A stretch of 53,415 nucleotides of DNA from CAZMGV01 sp964565925 (GCA_964565925.1 CAZMGV010000024.1:1-53415); one strand, 5' to 3'; shown: positions 16,975-25,808, counted from the stretch's first letter. The notes: generated by a model not told the origin, from the sequence alone. Translations and numbers: made by a program.

Positions 16975-17763
16975 GTGCGAGGGAACCCTCATAGCCTCAC
17001 GAGACGCCATGCCGCGCAACTGCTCGCGGCGGTCCTGCCGCTCGTTGTGATTTCCAGCGCCTCCCGCGCGGCGGCGGCCGAGCCGCAATGGGAAATCCTT
17101 GAGCCCGGGCTCTCTTACTGCGCGGACCAGATCGACATTCCGACCAATCTGACGCCGGTCAAAGTCCATCTGGTCCGGACGGACTTCACTGCCCTCCGTG
17201 CGATCGTACGGGCACCGGACGGAAACGGCCGGGTCCCGCTTTCCAGCCTGGCCCGGCCGGGCGACCTCGTGGTGATCAACGGCGGCTACTTTGAACCCGA
17301 TGGCCGGCCTTCCGGCCTGGTCCGGTCCGGCGGAAGAACCCTGGCGAAACTGTGGGGCGGCGGCAGCGGCGCCCTGCTCCTGTTCGGCGACCGTGCCGCC
17401 ATTATCTTCAAGAAGAGCTACCCCAAGGACGCCGAGCCATCCGACGCCTTGCAGGCCGGTCCGCTTCTGGTGGAACCGGGCGGCCTGCCCGGCATCCATT
17501 CGAGAACGAACAAGTCCGACATCCGGTCGTTTGTGGCCATCCCGGCGGGAGGCGGCGGACTGCTGATCGGGGCGACCGCCGGGAACGTCGATCTCTATGA
17601 CCTCGCCGAGTTCCTTCGCACCCGTCACGGCGTCGGCAGCGCGCTCAATCTGGACGGCGGGCCCTCCACCGGCTTTTACCTGCACCACCCGAAGAAGACT
17701 GTAAGCATCGAGCCCGGGTGGCCGGTGCCGAACGCCATTTCCCTCGTGCGGAAAACGCCCTGA
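16975..17763 (+). CDS. Exported phosphodiester glycosidase (NAGPA/DUF2233) domain protein
   Basis: A 262-residue protein with a signal peptide (LLAAVLPLVVISSASRAAAAE) that directs it to the periplasm or outside. The body carries the marks of the phosphodiester glycosidase family related to NAGPA: VVINGGYFEPDGRPSGLV, LQAGPLLVEPGGL and the C-terminal ALNLDGGPSTGFYL. Family members remove sugars joined by phosphodiester links or act on cell-envelope glycans; the substrate here is unknown. The GTG at 16975 starts just before the basic n-region (PHSLTRRHAAQ) and is preceded by TTGAAGG. The gene stands alone, 54 bp after the ferritin-like gene, and ends directly before the leuA promoter. Confidence 0.78.
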   Translation: MRGNPHSLTRRHAAQLLAAVLPLVVISSASRAAAAEPQWEILEPGLSYCADQIDIPTNLTPVKVHLVRTDFTALRAIVRAPDGNGRVPLSSLARPGDLVVINGGYFEPDGRPSGLVRSGGRTLAKLWGGGSGALLLFGDRAAIIFKKSYPKDAEPSDALQAGPLLVEPGGLPGIHSRTNKSDIRSFVAIPAGGGGLLIGATAGNVDLYDLAEFLRTRHGVGSALNLDGGPSTGFYLHHPKKTVSIEPGWPVPNAISLVRKTP

Positions 17764-17773
17764 AACTGCCTCC

Positions 17774-17802
17774 TTGACCAAACCCCTCCGAATCCGTATT
17801 CT
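17774..17802 (+). promoter_or_regulatory. Sigma-70-type promoter of the leuA leader
   Basis: TTGACC (17774-17779), 17-bp spacer, TATTCT (17797-17802). The expected start site near 17809 is only a few bases before the ATG of the leader peptide, so the leader would be almost leaderless. Confidence 0.65.
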
Positions 17803-17811
17803 TGCTCCCCG

Positions 17812-17889
17812 ATGATGACTCGTTCGTCTACAGCGCTTCTGCAGCTTCTTGGCCTCCTCCTTAGCGGGGCCGGGGTGCTTTGCGCGTAA
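17812..17889 (+). CDS. leuL: Leucine-rich leader peptide of leuA
   Basis: A 25-codon frame: MMTRSSTALLQLLGLLLSGA followed by GVLCA and TAA. Eight of 25 residues are leucine, in runs of two, two and three. It lies directly after a good promoter and before a terminator hairpin upstream of leuA. This is the layout of translation-coupled attenuation: ribosome stalling at Leu codons when leucyl-tRNA is scarce would prevent terminator formation. Either of the two tandem ATG codons could be used; no ribosome binding site is visible because the transcript probably begins just upstream. It is too short for normal gene prediction. Confidence 0.75.
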   Translation: MMTRSSTALLQLLGLLLSGAGVLCA

Positions 17890-17956
17890 GACGAACGAAC
17901 TTAAACGCGACAAACTGCTCCCCGGCCTCAAAAAGAGCCCGGGGATTTTTATTTTG
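17868..17956 (+). promoter_or_regulatory. leuA transcription attenuator (antiterminator and terminator)
   Basis: The terminator is CCCCGG plus CTC (17920-17929), loop AAAAA, then GAG plus CCGGGG (17935-17944), followed by ATTTTTATTTT. The competing antiterminator is GGCCGGGG at 17868-17875 inside the leader frame, a perfect complement of CCCCGGCC at 17920-17927, with two further pairs after one mismatch. The antiterminator strand lies just 3' of the Leu codons (last main run at 17854-17862). A ribosome stalled there leaves it free, whereas one that reaches the stop codon at 17887-17889 covers it and lets the terminator form. Confidence 0.75.
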
Positions 17957-18039
17957 ATCTTCATCACGGCTAACAAGAGGCCCAGCCGCCGGTAAACAGC
18001 CGGAAACGGGGCCTCCAGAAAGACGAAAGACCACAGGCC

Positions 18040-19584
18040 ATGAGCGATACTTCCAAGAACCGGATCTACATTTTCGACACCACCCTGCGGGACGGCGAAC
18101 AGTCGCCCGGCTGCTCCATGAACACGCAGGAAAAGCTCCTGATGGCCCAGCAGCTCGCGCGCCTGAACGTGGATATCATCGAAGCCGGGTTCGCGATTGC
18201 CAGCCAGGGCGATTTCGAGGCCGTACGGGAAGTTGCCCGGACGGTGAAGGGCCCGCGCATCATGAGTCTCGCCCGGACCGATTTCGCCGACATCGACCGG
18301 GCCGCCGAAGCGGTGAAGTTTTCCGACCGGTGCGGAATCCATACCTTTATCGCCACGAGCGATATTCATCTCAAATACAAGCTGCGCAAAACCCGCGAGG
18401 AAGTGATCGTCGCCGCCGCGAAAGCGGTCGAACGGGCCCGTTCCCATGTGGAGTGGGTGGAGTTCTCGGCCGAGGATTCCACGCGCTCGGACCCGGAGTT
18501 CATGTGCAAGGTGCTGCAGGCGGCGGTCGATGCGGGCGCGAAAGTGCTCAATATCCCCGACACCGTCGGCTACACGATGCCGCACGAGTATTTCGATCTC
18601 ATTACCCTGATCCGCAAGGAAGTCCGCGGCATCGACAACTGCATCATAAGCGTCCACTGCCACAACGACCTGGGTCTCGCGGTGGCGAACTCGCTGGCGG
18701 CTGTGCGCGCCGGCGCCCGGCAGATCGAATGCACGGTGAACGGGATCGGCGAACGCGCCGGTAACGCCGCCATGGAAGAGATCATCATGGGTCTCAAGGT
18801 CCGCCACGACATCATGCCGTACGAGACGCAGGTCGTGACCGAACAGATCTATCCGTCGTCCCGCCTGCTCTCGAACCTGACCGGCATGCCGGTGCAGCCG
18901 AACAAGGCGGTTGTCGGCGCCAATGCGTTCGCCCACGAGGCGGGCATCCACCAGGACGGCGTGCTCAAGCACAAGATCACCTACGAGATCATGACGCCCG
19001 AGTCCGTGGGTATCCCGCAGAACAAGCTGGTGCTGGGCAAACATTCCGGACGGCACGCCTTCCGGGACCGGCTAAAGCATCTGGGCTTCGAGATCAGCGA
19101 CGAGGAGATCGAGAAGGCGTTCACGAAGTTCAAGAATCTCGCCGATCTGAAGAAGGTCGTCTACGACGAAGACATCGAGGCGATCGTCACGGGCGAGATC
19201 GTCGGCGCGCACGACCGGCTGAAGCTGGTCGCACTGAATGTCTCGTCCGGCACCCAGCTTCACCCCAACGCCACCGTTACCGTACAGGTGGAGGGCGAAG
19301 ATAAAACCGCGGCCGCCTTCGGCGACGGCCCCGTCGACGCCGCACTGAACGCCATCCGGCAGATCACCGGCACTTCGGCGGCCGTGACGTCCTATATCGT
19401 TCAGGCGATTACCGGGGGGACGGATGCTCAGGGCGACGTCTCTGTGACGCTTGAAGAAGGCGGCAAGGTGGTCCGGGGATCCGGGACCGACCCGGACATC
19501 GTCGTGGCGAGTGCCAAGGCCTACCTGCAGGCGCTGAATCACCTCGCGGTCCGGGCCCACGGGCGTATCCGCGCGCAGGGCTGA
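18040..19584 (+). CDS. leuA: 2-isopropylmalate synthase
   Basis: A 514-residue enzyme that condenses acetyl-CoA with 2-oxoisovalerate in the first step of leucine synthesis. The N-terminal metal-dependent barrel has FDTTLRDGEQSPG (catalytic Arg16, metal Asp17) and the metal-binding HCHND at 206-210, plus GIGERAGNAAMEE and NAFAHEAGIHQDG. The C-terminal 130 residues form the LeuA regulatory domain (VTVQVEGEDKTAAAFGDGPVDA) that normally binds leucine for feedback inhibition. Length is standard for the bacterial LeuA type. A leucine-rich leader and attenuator lie upstream, which supports leucine rather than citramalate or homocitrate synthesis. No other leu genes follow in this window. Confidence 0.93.
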   Translation: MSDTSKNRIYIFDTTLRDGEQSPGCSMNTQEKLLMAQQLARLNVDIIEAGFAIASQGDFEAVREVARTVKGPRIMSLARTDFADIDRAAEAVKFSDRCGIHTFIATSDIHLKYKLRKTREEVIVAAAKAVERARSHVEWVEFSAEDSTRSDPEFMCKVLQAAVDAGAKVLNIPDTVGYTMPHEYFDLITLIRKEVRGIDNCIISVHCHNDLGLAVANSLAAVRAGARQIECTVNGIGERAGNAAMEEIIMGLKVRHDIMPYETQVVTEQIYPSSRLLSNLTGMPVQPNKAVVGANAFAHEAGIHQDGVLKHKITYEIMTPESVGIPQNKLVLGKHSGRHAFRDRLKHLGFEISDEEIEKAFTKFKNLADLKKVVYDEDIEAIVTGEIVGAHDRLKLVALNVSSGTQLHPNATVTVQVEGEDKTAAAFGDGPVDAALNAIRQITGTSAAVTSYIVQAITGGTDAQGDVSVTLEEGGKVVRGSGTDPDIVVASAKAYLQALNHLAVRAHGRIRAQG

Positions 19585-19690
19585 CCGCCAGGTTCCCTTC
19601 CCGACCGTCCGGACGTTGCCCTTCCCCTGTCCTGTCTGCCAGCCTTTCGGGGTTTCGCGGACAGCGCGGGAAACGGAAGGGCGACGCCGC

Positions 19691-20503
19691 ATGGCTGACT
19701 ACATCATTGTCACTGGAGCCTCGAAGGGCATCGGGCGGGAAATCGCCCGTGAATACGCACAGAAGGGCAGGAATCTGGTGCTGGTCGCCAGGAGCCGCGA
19801 CCTGCTCGAACAGTACGCCGACGAGCTGAGAAAACAGTACGGGGTGAAGATCGACCCTGTGGTGGCAGATTTCACCAAACCGGCGAGCATCCGCGCACTG
19901 GTCATGAAACTGGACGCCCAGGGCATCGAAATCGGCGGGCTGGTCAACAATGCCGGCATCGGGACCGTCGGATACTTCGACGAGATCAGTGCCGATACGG
20001 CCCTGCAGATGATCGATCTCAACGTCAGGGCGCTCACCTACCTCTCGACCATTTACCTGCCCCGGTTCAAGGCCCGTAAGCGGGGCTTTATCCTGAATAT
20101 CGCATCCGTGATCGGCCTCACACCGGTACCCTTGATGGCAACCTATGCCGCCACCAAGGCCTACGTGGTTTCGCTCTCGGAGGCGCTTGCCGTCGAATGT
20201 AGAGGCACGGGCGTTACGATTACCTGCATCTGTCCCGGCTACACAGAGACCGAATTCGCCCGCTCGGCGGGAATCAATGAACGAAATGCTTTCAAGGGAC
20301 AGAACCAGTCGGCCGGTGCGGTCGCCCGGTTCGCCGTAGAGAAGGCCGAAAACCGCTCCCGATTCGGCATTCCGGGGCTGCTGAACAAGCTGACAGCGCT
20401 GGCGGTGGCGCTGGTCCCCCGTTTTGTCGCCGCCTGGAGCTCCTACATCGTCTCCAGATCCTTTATGCCGGAACGGACGGGAACGGCCTCCCCGACCGTG
20501 TGA
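19691..20503 (+). CDS. Short-chain dehydrogenase/reductase
   Basis: A 270-residue classical SDR. Cofactor motif TGASKGIGREIA (residues 9-20), NNAG at the usual place, and the active-site Tyr152-x-x-x-Lys156 in ATYAATKAYV. ARSRD after the second strand suggests NADP use. It belongs to the broad DltE/YqjQ-like group of oxidoreductases; the substrate is unknown. The ATG at 19691 follows GGAAGGG by about ten bases and lies ten residues before the cofactor loop. The C-terminal hydrophobic stretch (LNKLTALAVALVPRFVAAW) may contact the membrane, as in SDRs acting on lipids. It follows leuA by 106 bp without a clear terminator, so readthrough is possible. Confidence 0.82.
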   Translation: MADYIIVTGASKGIGREIAREYAQKGRNLVLVARSRDLLEQYADELRKQYGVKIDPVVADFTKPASIRALVMKLDAQGIEIGGLVNNAGIGTVGYFDEISADTALQMIDLNVRALTYLSTIYLPRFKARKRGFILNIASVIGLTPVPLMATYAATKAYVVSLSEALAVECRGTGVTITCICPGYTETEFARSAGINERNAFKGQNQSAGAVARFAVEKAENRSRFGIPGLLNKLTALAVALVPRFVAAWSSYIVSRSFMPERTGTASPTV

Positions 20504-20512
20504 CGATTCATA

Positions 20513-20547
20513 CCGGTACAGGCCCCGGTTCCAGAACTTTGTACCGG
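20513..20547. promoter_or_regulatory. Inverted repeat CCGGTACA/TGTACCGG
   Basis: Perfect 8-bp arms at 20513-20520 and 20540-20547 with 19 bases between, in the gap between the SDR gene and parA. No T-run follows, so it is a candidate operator or mRNA hairpin rather than a terminator. A -10-like TATAAA lies at 20584-20589. Confidence 0.4.
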
Positions 20548-20595
20548 GAGCGACCCCTCCACTTTGCAATGCCGCTGAAACGGTATAAATAACCT

Positions 20596-20620
20596 CCGGG
20601 CACGAGGGGTTGGTGCCCGG
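20596..20620 (+). promoter_or_regulatory. 5' UTR hairpin before parA
   Basis: CCGGGCAC (20596-20603) pairs perfectly with GTGCCCGG (20613-20620) around a 9-base loop. It ends 12 bases before the TTG start codon at 20633. It may set translation efficiency. Confidence 0.45.
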
Positions 20621-20632
20621 GGTTAGACCGAA

Positions 20633-21406
20633 TTGCGCATCATCGACATCTATTCAATCAAAGGCGGAGTGGGTAAAACCGCCTCTTCCATGAATCTGGC
20701 GGGAGAACTTGCCAGCCTTGGCAAGAAGGTGCTTCTCGCCGATCTGGATCCGCTCGGCGCGTCCATTCTGGGGTTGACTCCGTCGAAGAACCGCGTCGAC
20801 CGGCCCCGGCCTGCGCAACCCGGCAGCCTCGCCGAGTCGGTCATGCTCTCGTCCGTCCCTAATCTGTCGACCCTGTTTCTGGGAAGTATTGCAGCCGAAA
20901 AGCCACCCGACGAAGCCGCTCTCAAGGGCCTCGCGGGCGAGTTCCGCGAACTGGCCCAGCAGTATGAAGTGACCGTTCTGGATTCACCGCCCGCCGGTGG
21001 CCCCTGGGTCCGCTGGGGCATGAAGGTATCCCACTCGGTGGCCGCCATCGTTCAGAGTGAACCGCTGGCGTTCCGGATTCTGCCCAAGCTGCTCGACCAG
21101 ATCCGCGAGGCCCGGGGCGAAAACGTGACTCCGTATGTGGAGGGACTGCTCCTGACGATGGTCGGCACCTCGAACGACCTGACCTCCCGGATCGCTGCCT
21201 ACGCGCAGAAACGCTATCCGAAGGCCGTGTTCCGGACGACCATCCCCCGCGATCCGGTCATACCGGAAGCCAACTACACCGGCCTTCTGGCGTCGCACCA
21301 GAACCCGGAGGCTCCGGCCTCGGTGGCCTACCGGACCTGGGCCCAGGAAGTGATCGAGCGCTGGGCCCGGACCGACAAGCTTATCCAGGAACTTCCCCAG
21401 GACTGA
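20633..21406 (+). CDS. ParA/MinD-type ATPase
   Basis: A 257-residue ATPase of the ParA/MinD group. The deviant Walker A motif KGGVGKTAS (Lys10 and Lys15) and LLADLDPLGAS are intact; the second Asp motif appears as VTVLDSPPAGG. Such proteins position chromosomes, protein clusters or pili in the cell. No ParB gene or parS site is near. The start is TTG at 20633, only ten residues before the P-loop, behind an 8-bp hairpin; no better start exists. It precedes an acidic protein gene and a pseudo-ATPase/coiled-coil gene, all in the same direction, so a role in placing that large protein is a reasonable inference. Confidence 0.82.
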   Translation: MRIIDIYSIKGGVGKTASSMNLAGELASLGKKVLLADLDPLGASILGLTPSKNRVDRPRPAQPGSLAESVMLSSVPNLSTLFLGSIAAEKPPDEAALKGLAGEFRELAQQYEVTVLDSPPAGGPWVRWGMKVSHSVAAIVQSEPLAFRILPKLLDQIREARGENVTPYVEGLLLTMVGTSNDLTSRIAAYAQKRYPKAVFRTTIPRDPVIPEANYTGLLASHQNPEAPASVAYRTWAQEVIERWARTDKLIQELPQD

Positions 21407-21505
21407 CAGACGTCCATAATTCCGTGTTCCGGCTGGACTTGGCCTGTAAACAGTCCTCAAAATAGGGACTTGAGGGAAAAGGGCTCGTAAAGGGGATCGC
21501 GAGGC

Positions 21506-22132
21506 GTGTCCTTAAGTGAACCGCTGGCATGGCCGTTCCGACCGGAACAGCTGGAGGCTTTGGCCGCCCGCATCCGCGAGTGGAATGGCGCCGTATTTCC
21601 TGTCGCGCCGCCCCGGTGGACCTGGAACAGTGCGGGCGGCGGACTCCGCGAACTTGCTCCGGCGCCGGCAGCTCCCGACGCAGGCCCGGTCGCCATTGAA
21701 GTGACCTCCGACCTCTCCCCCTCTGATACCGGCGATACCGATCCGGACGAATTTTCCCCAGTCTCCGAAGTGAATGTCGATCCCGCCGGAGCGCCGGTAG
21801 TGGTGACCACGGAACTCCCTCCCGCCGGGTTCAGCAGCGTTGTGGACGACGTTTATGCCAACGCCCAGAGCCGCAGCGTCTCGTTCGACTCCATGAGCGA
21901 TGCCTGGACCGATGGCGGCCATTCGGAGACATCTCCTTCGCCTTCACCCTCCGAGGCCAAACCGTTCGTACCCGCGTTTGAGCGGGACGACGAAGACGAT
22001 TCCGAACTCGACATCAAACCGTCGGACCGGGCCAGGCTGGAAACAGAGAGCGCTCCGGAAACTCCCTCTGCCGGGTCTGCCGACGGCGATAAAGATGATG
22101 ACGAAGAGGAAGAAGACGGGTGGAACGTCTGA
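21506..22132 (+). CDS. Acidic, disordered protein of unknown function
   Basis: A 208-residue protein. Only the first 50 residues look folded (WPFRPEQLEALAARIREWNG). The rest is Pro/Ser/Asp/Glu-rich and probably disordered, ending in the very acidic DKDDDEEEEDGWNV. No signal peptide or membrane segment. Start is GTG at 21506, with AAAGGGG upstream. Its stop codon overlaps the ATG of the next gene (TGATG), so the two are translationally coupled and probably form a complex or function together. The acidic tail could mimic DNA or bind the coiled-coil partner; this is a guess. No family recognised. Confidence 0.65.
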   Translation: MSLSEPLAWPFRPEQLEALAARIREWNGAVFPVAPPRWTWNSAGGGLRELAPAPAAPDAGPVAIEVTSDLSPSDTGDTDPDEFSPVSEVNVDPAGAPVVVTTELPPAGFSSVVDDVYANAQSRSVSFDSMSDAWTDGGHSETSPSPSPSEAKPFVPAFERDDEDDSELDIKPSDRARLETESAPETPSAGSADGDKDDDEEEEDGWNV

Positions 22133-25119
22133 TGCGGATCACCCTGATCGTTCCGCTCTCGCCACGCAGCGGCGCCTCGACACTGGGCGCCAACATCGCG
22201 GCCGAGTGGGCCGGGCAACGGCCGGGCGCCGCTTTCCTCGATCTCTCCGATACCGCCGTGGCGTGGCAGGGAGTGCCGGACGGACTTACGATTGTCCAGC
22301 CCGGCAAGTTCAGAAGCCTGATCGAACAGGGTGAAGTGGAGAAACTCCAGGAGACCCTGCAGACGCTGTCCGGTGTTGACCGGCTGCTGGTCTCCCTGCC
22401 CTATTCCAGCAATCCGACTCTATGGACCTTTCTGACACTGGACCCGGACGTTGTCGTGCTGGCGCGTCTGGAGACGGCCTTCGCCCGCTCCATGGAAGAG
22501 TTCATGGGCATGATGAAGGCCGTCCGTGAGGACCTGGGACAGGGCGGGCAGCTGACAGGCCTCCTGCTCAAGCTCGCGACCAAAGGCCCCTCGACCGATC
22601 AGATGCTGGAACACATGAAATCCGCATTTGACGGTACGGTGGTGTTCTCGCCGATCCCCCATGTGAAGGATCTGGCGGAGACCGAAACCACCCTGCTCCC
22701 GGCCCGGCCGGACAAGCCGGCGGTCGGTATCCTGATCAAGGACATTTCCCGCAGGCTGGGCCTGCTGGACCGCGTCCAGCATCCCGAACCGGCCTTTGCA
22801 CCGCTCGCAAAGCTGGCGAGCCGGTTCGGCGGCCAACTGGCGGGATGGCCGTCCAAAGCGAAAGAACTGGGTCTGGCCATTACACCGCCGGCACAGGCCG
22901 GTAACTCCGCGAACGAGATCATCGACGAACTCGCGGCCGAGATCGAGCAGCTCCAGAAGGAACTCACCGAGGCGAACAAGATCCAGCAGGTCCTCCAGGA
23001 CCAGATCAGCGACATGGAAAAGGAGCAGAAGCGCTCCGGTGCGCCGGCCCAGGATATGGAGGCGCTGGCGAATCTCCATGTCGAAGTGAGCCGGCTCCGG
23101 AACCTGCTGGACAGCGCGCTGTCCGATTCCGAAGCCCTCATGCGCGAGAAGGCCTCCCTGCGTGAAGAGCTGGACAGCATCCGCAAGGCCGCCGCCGAAG
23201 TGGCACCGCCTTCGGTCGTGGAGTTCGAAGACGTGCCGCAGGGCGCATCCGTCGGAGAAACGAAGGACCTGGAGAATGAGGTCGAACGCTGGAAGAGCGA
23301 GGCCTCCCGGCTTGCCGGCGAAAAGGACGAGACGCTGGCCCGCATCCACGAGCTGGAAACGGAAATCGCCCGGCACACCTCGCGCGAAGACCAGATCCAG
23401 GACCTGCGGGCCGCGCTGGACGCGCAGGTCGAGCAGCGATCCACCCGGGAAGCCGAGGTGTCGCAGGAACTCGAAGCGGTCAAGGCGACCCTGCAGACCG
23501 CTCTCCACGCTTTCGAGGCCCAGAAGGCGGCCGCCGCCAATCCGGCGGAACTCGCGGCCCTTCGCGCCGAGCGGGACGATCTCCTCCGCCGCCTGAACGA
23601 AACCACGAATCACCTGCATGGTTTCAAGGCCGAACGGGACCAGCTGGAAGAGAAGATATCCCACCTCAGTGCCGACCTGCTGACCGCCCGGCAGGAATCC
23701 GTCCGGATCGCGTCCACGAATCCGGAACTGGACGCCGTCCGCGCAGAGCTCGACGACGCCCGCCACCAGCTCTCCGAAGCGAAGAACCACGTCCAGGGGT
23801 TCATGATGGAACGGGACATGGCGCAGGAGCGGTTCCGGAAACTCGCCGACGAACTCCAGTCGGTCCGGTCGGCGCCGCCTCCGGCCGCAAACCTTGCCGA
23901 GGATATCCCGGTCGAAATCGACCTGGATCCGGAGGCCGAGATGGAAAAGGAACGTCTCGGACAGGCGTTGAGCGCCAGGGACCGGGAGATTTCCGATCTC
24001 AAGCGGGAGGCCGGCGACCTCCGGCATCGCCTCGAAAAGGCCGAAACCGCCCGCCGTATATTCGCCCGCGAGCGGACCGAGATGACCGAACGGTTCGAGG
24101 CGCTGCGCAGGGAAACCGACGAACTGGCCGGCACCGAGCAGCAGCTCCATTCGGGCCATGACGAACTGGTCACGACCCTCAAGAGCGACCGGGAACGGGT
24201 GCGCTCCGAGCTGGAAGTCCGGACGTCGCTGTACCAGCGGCTCAAGCTCCAGCTCGAACCGCTTCGCGAAGCCCTGAAAACCGGGCTTGCCGAACTGCCG
24301 ACCCTCCGCAACCGCGCCGAGCAGGCCGAGCAGCGGGTCAACGAGCTGGAAAGAACCTGCGACGAACTCCGCCAGTCGGTCACCGACCAGGCGGGCCCCG
24401 ACGAAGAGACCCGGAAAGAAATTTCCCGCCTCAAGGGCGAGGTGGACGACGCCCGCACCCGTCTGGAAGAGGCCGAGACCCGTCTTGCCGAACAGGAAAA
24501 GCAGTTGCGCGCCGAATTCCAGGGCCGGGAAGAACAGCTCCGGGCGAACCTGGGCGACGTGGAAGCCGAACTGGACCGTTCCCGCAAGGCCGCCGAACTG
24601 GCCGCCATCAAGGCGCAGAACGCCGAGAAAGCTCTCGAGACCAAGACCCGTGAGTTCCACGAAGACCAAGCCGCCCGTCAGGCCGAGACCCGCTTCAAAC
24701 TGGAAGCTCTGGAACGCGATCTCGACGGAGCCCGCGGCGAACTCCAGCGGCTGGAGGCGCGTGCCGCCGAGGCGCAGCGCCTGCAGGACGATCTGGATCA
24801 GGCACGGGTGCAGGCGGCGGCCGCAAAGTCCCTGGCCGACGAGGCGAACGGGGCACGGCTGAATCTCGAAGGCCGGGTCCGGGAACTGGACCGGCAGCTG
24901 GAAGAAGTCCGCAGCGCCGACGGGGCAAAGGGATCGAGGTACGAAGGGTTACTCAGGGAACTGGCCGATGCCCGGGAAGAGCTGCAGAACCTGAAACAGA
25001 AAGCCGGCCGGGCGGCCATTGCCGAAAAGATCGCCGTCGAACGGGCAGCGCGAATTGTCCAGCTTGAGGCGGAAGTGGAAGAGCTGAACCGGCGGATCGC
25101 CGGAACCCCGGCCAACTAG
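22132..25119 (+). CDS. Large protein: degenerate MinD/CpaE-like domain fused to a long coiled coil
   Basis: A 995-residue protein. Residues 1-215 resemble a MinD/CpaE-type P-loop fold (MRITLIVPLSPRSGASTLGA; then AAFLDLSD, RLLVSLPYSSNP, VVVLARLE), but the Walker lysine is replaced by Ala15, so ATP hydrolysis is unlikely. From about residue 265 to 990 the sequence is an almost unbroken heptad-rich coiled coil (Leu/Glu/Arg/Ala), interrupted near 355-380 and 580-600 by Pro/Val-rich hinges. The start at 22132 shares its A with the upstream stop (TGATG). Comparable scaffolds anchor polar or motility complexes in delta-type bacteria; function here is inferred only. It forms a set with the intact ParA gene upstream. 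Confidence 0.7.
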   Translation: MRITLIVPLSPRSGASTLGANIAAEWAGQRPGAAFLDLSDTAVAWQGVPDGLTIVQPGKFRSLIEQGEVEKLQETLQTLSGVDRLLVSLPYSSNPTLWTFLTLDPDVVVLARLETAFARSMEEFMGMMKAVREDLGQGGQLTGLLLKLATKGPSTDQMLEHMKSAFDGTVVFSPIPHVKDLAETETTLLPARPDKPAVGILIKDISRRLGLLDRVQHPEPAFAPLAKLASRFGGQLAGWPSKAKELGLAITPPAQAGNSANEIIDELAAEIEQLQKELTEANKIQQVLQDQISDMEKEQKRSGAPAQDMEALANLHVEVSRLRNLLDSALSDSEALMREKASLREELDSIRKAAAEVAPPSVVEFEDVPQGASVGETKDLENEVERWKSEASRLAGEKDETLARIHELETEIARHTSREDQIQDLRAALDAQVEQRSTREAEVSQELEAVKATLQTALHAFEAQKAAAANPAELAALRAERDDLLRRLNETTNHLHGFKAERDQLEEKISHLSADLLTARQESVRIASTNPELDAVRAELDDARHQLSEAKNHVQGFMMERDMAQERFRKLADELQSVRSAPPPAANLAEDIPVEIDLDPEAEMEKERLGQALSARDREISDLKREAGDLRHRLEKAETARRIFARERTEMTERFEALRRETDELAGTEQQLHSGHDELVTTLKSDRERVRSELEVRTSLYQRLKLQLEPLREALKTGLAELPTLRNRAEQAEQRVNELERTCDELRQSVTDQAGPDEETRKEISRLKGEVDDARTRLEEAETRLAEQEKQLRAEFQGREEQLRANLGDVEAELDRSRKAAELAAIKAQNAEKALETKTREFHEDQAARQAETRFKLEALERDLDGARGELQRLEARAAEAQRLQDDLDQARVQAAAAKSLADEANGARLNLEGRVRELDRQLEEVRSADGAKGSRYEGLLRELADAREELQNLKQKAGRAAIAEKIAVERAARIVQLEAEVEELNRRIAGTPAN

Positions 25120-25160
25120 CCCTCAACGGTCAGGCGCCGGGCTTTTCAGGCGCGGGCCCG

Positions 25161-25751
25161 TCAGTCTTCGGCCATCGCCTTGTCGTATTCGGCCATAAAA
25201 GCGGCATCCTCGTCGGAGAGCTTCGCCTTCATCTGCCGGCGGACATCCAGATACTTGTACTTCAGGTCCTTGTTGGCCGATTCCATCGACAGGGCCAGCT
25301 TGAAATTCAGCTCCGCCGACGGGAAGTTCTTCTGTGCCAGCGCCGTAAAACCGAGTTTCGCATAGCGCCGTGCGTTCTCGTTCTTGCAGATGTCCTCGTC
25401 CTTGACCTTCCGCTGCTTGGCCGCTTCCTGATCGAACAGCCACCGGAGGTTCTTCATCCGGTCGGGCCCGGAGATCCGCTTGTCGTACTGGGGCTTCACC
25501 TCGGGATCCGTCAGCACCTGCTGGGCCTCGACCATCCGCTTATAGATCTGGGTCACCATCCGGTAGATATCGTCCGGAACCTGCCGGAAGTAGCGGTCCG
25601 GGTGCCAGGCCTTCGATTCCTTGCGGAACGCGTCCTTGACGGCCACGGCGTCGGCGCCATGCGGCAGGCGCAACAGCTGGTAGTAATCGCCGCGGTCGAT
25701 CGCGTTGAAATATCTCTGGATGACCTTGATCTGGTTTTCGTCAATCGCCAT
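25161..25751 (-). CDS. J-domain protein with a TPR-like C-terminal tail
   Basis: A 196-residue protein. The J domain spans about residues 20-90: DYYQLLRLPHGADAVAVKDA, then KAWHPDRYF with the HPD motif that stimulates Hsp70 ATPase. The C-terminal half (ENARRYAKLGFTALAQKNFPSAELNFKLAL) resembles one or two TPR helices and probably binds the client. It lacks the Gly/Phe and zinc-finger regions of DnaJ, so it is a specialised co-chaperone. It lies 57 bp downstream of a short Hsp70 gene in the same direction, and the two probably act together. Its 3' end faces the end of the coiled-coil gene, 41 bp away. Confidence 0.82.
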   Translation of the reverse strand: MAIDENQIKVIQRYFNAIDRGDYYQLLRLPHGADAVAVKDAFRKESKAWHPDRYFRQVPDDIYRMVTQIYKRMVEAQQVLTDPEVKPQYDKRISGPDRMKNLRWLFDQEAAKQRKVKDEDICKNENARRYAKLGFTALAQKNFPSAELNFKLALSMESANKDLKYKYLDVRRQMKAKLSDEDAAFMAEYDKAMAED

Positions 25752-25808
25752 GGGACAGAACCTGAACCTCGATTTTTTCTGGCTGGTTTCCGGGCACGTC
25801 CGACCGGA

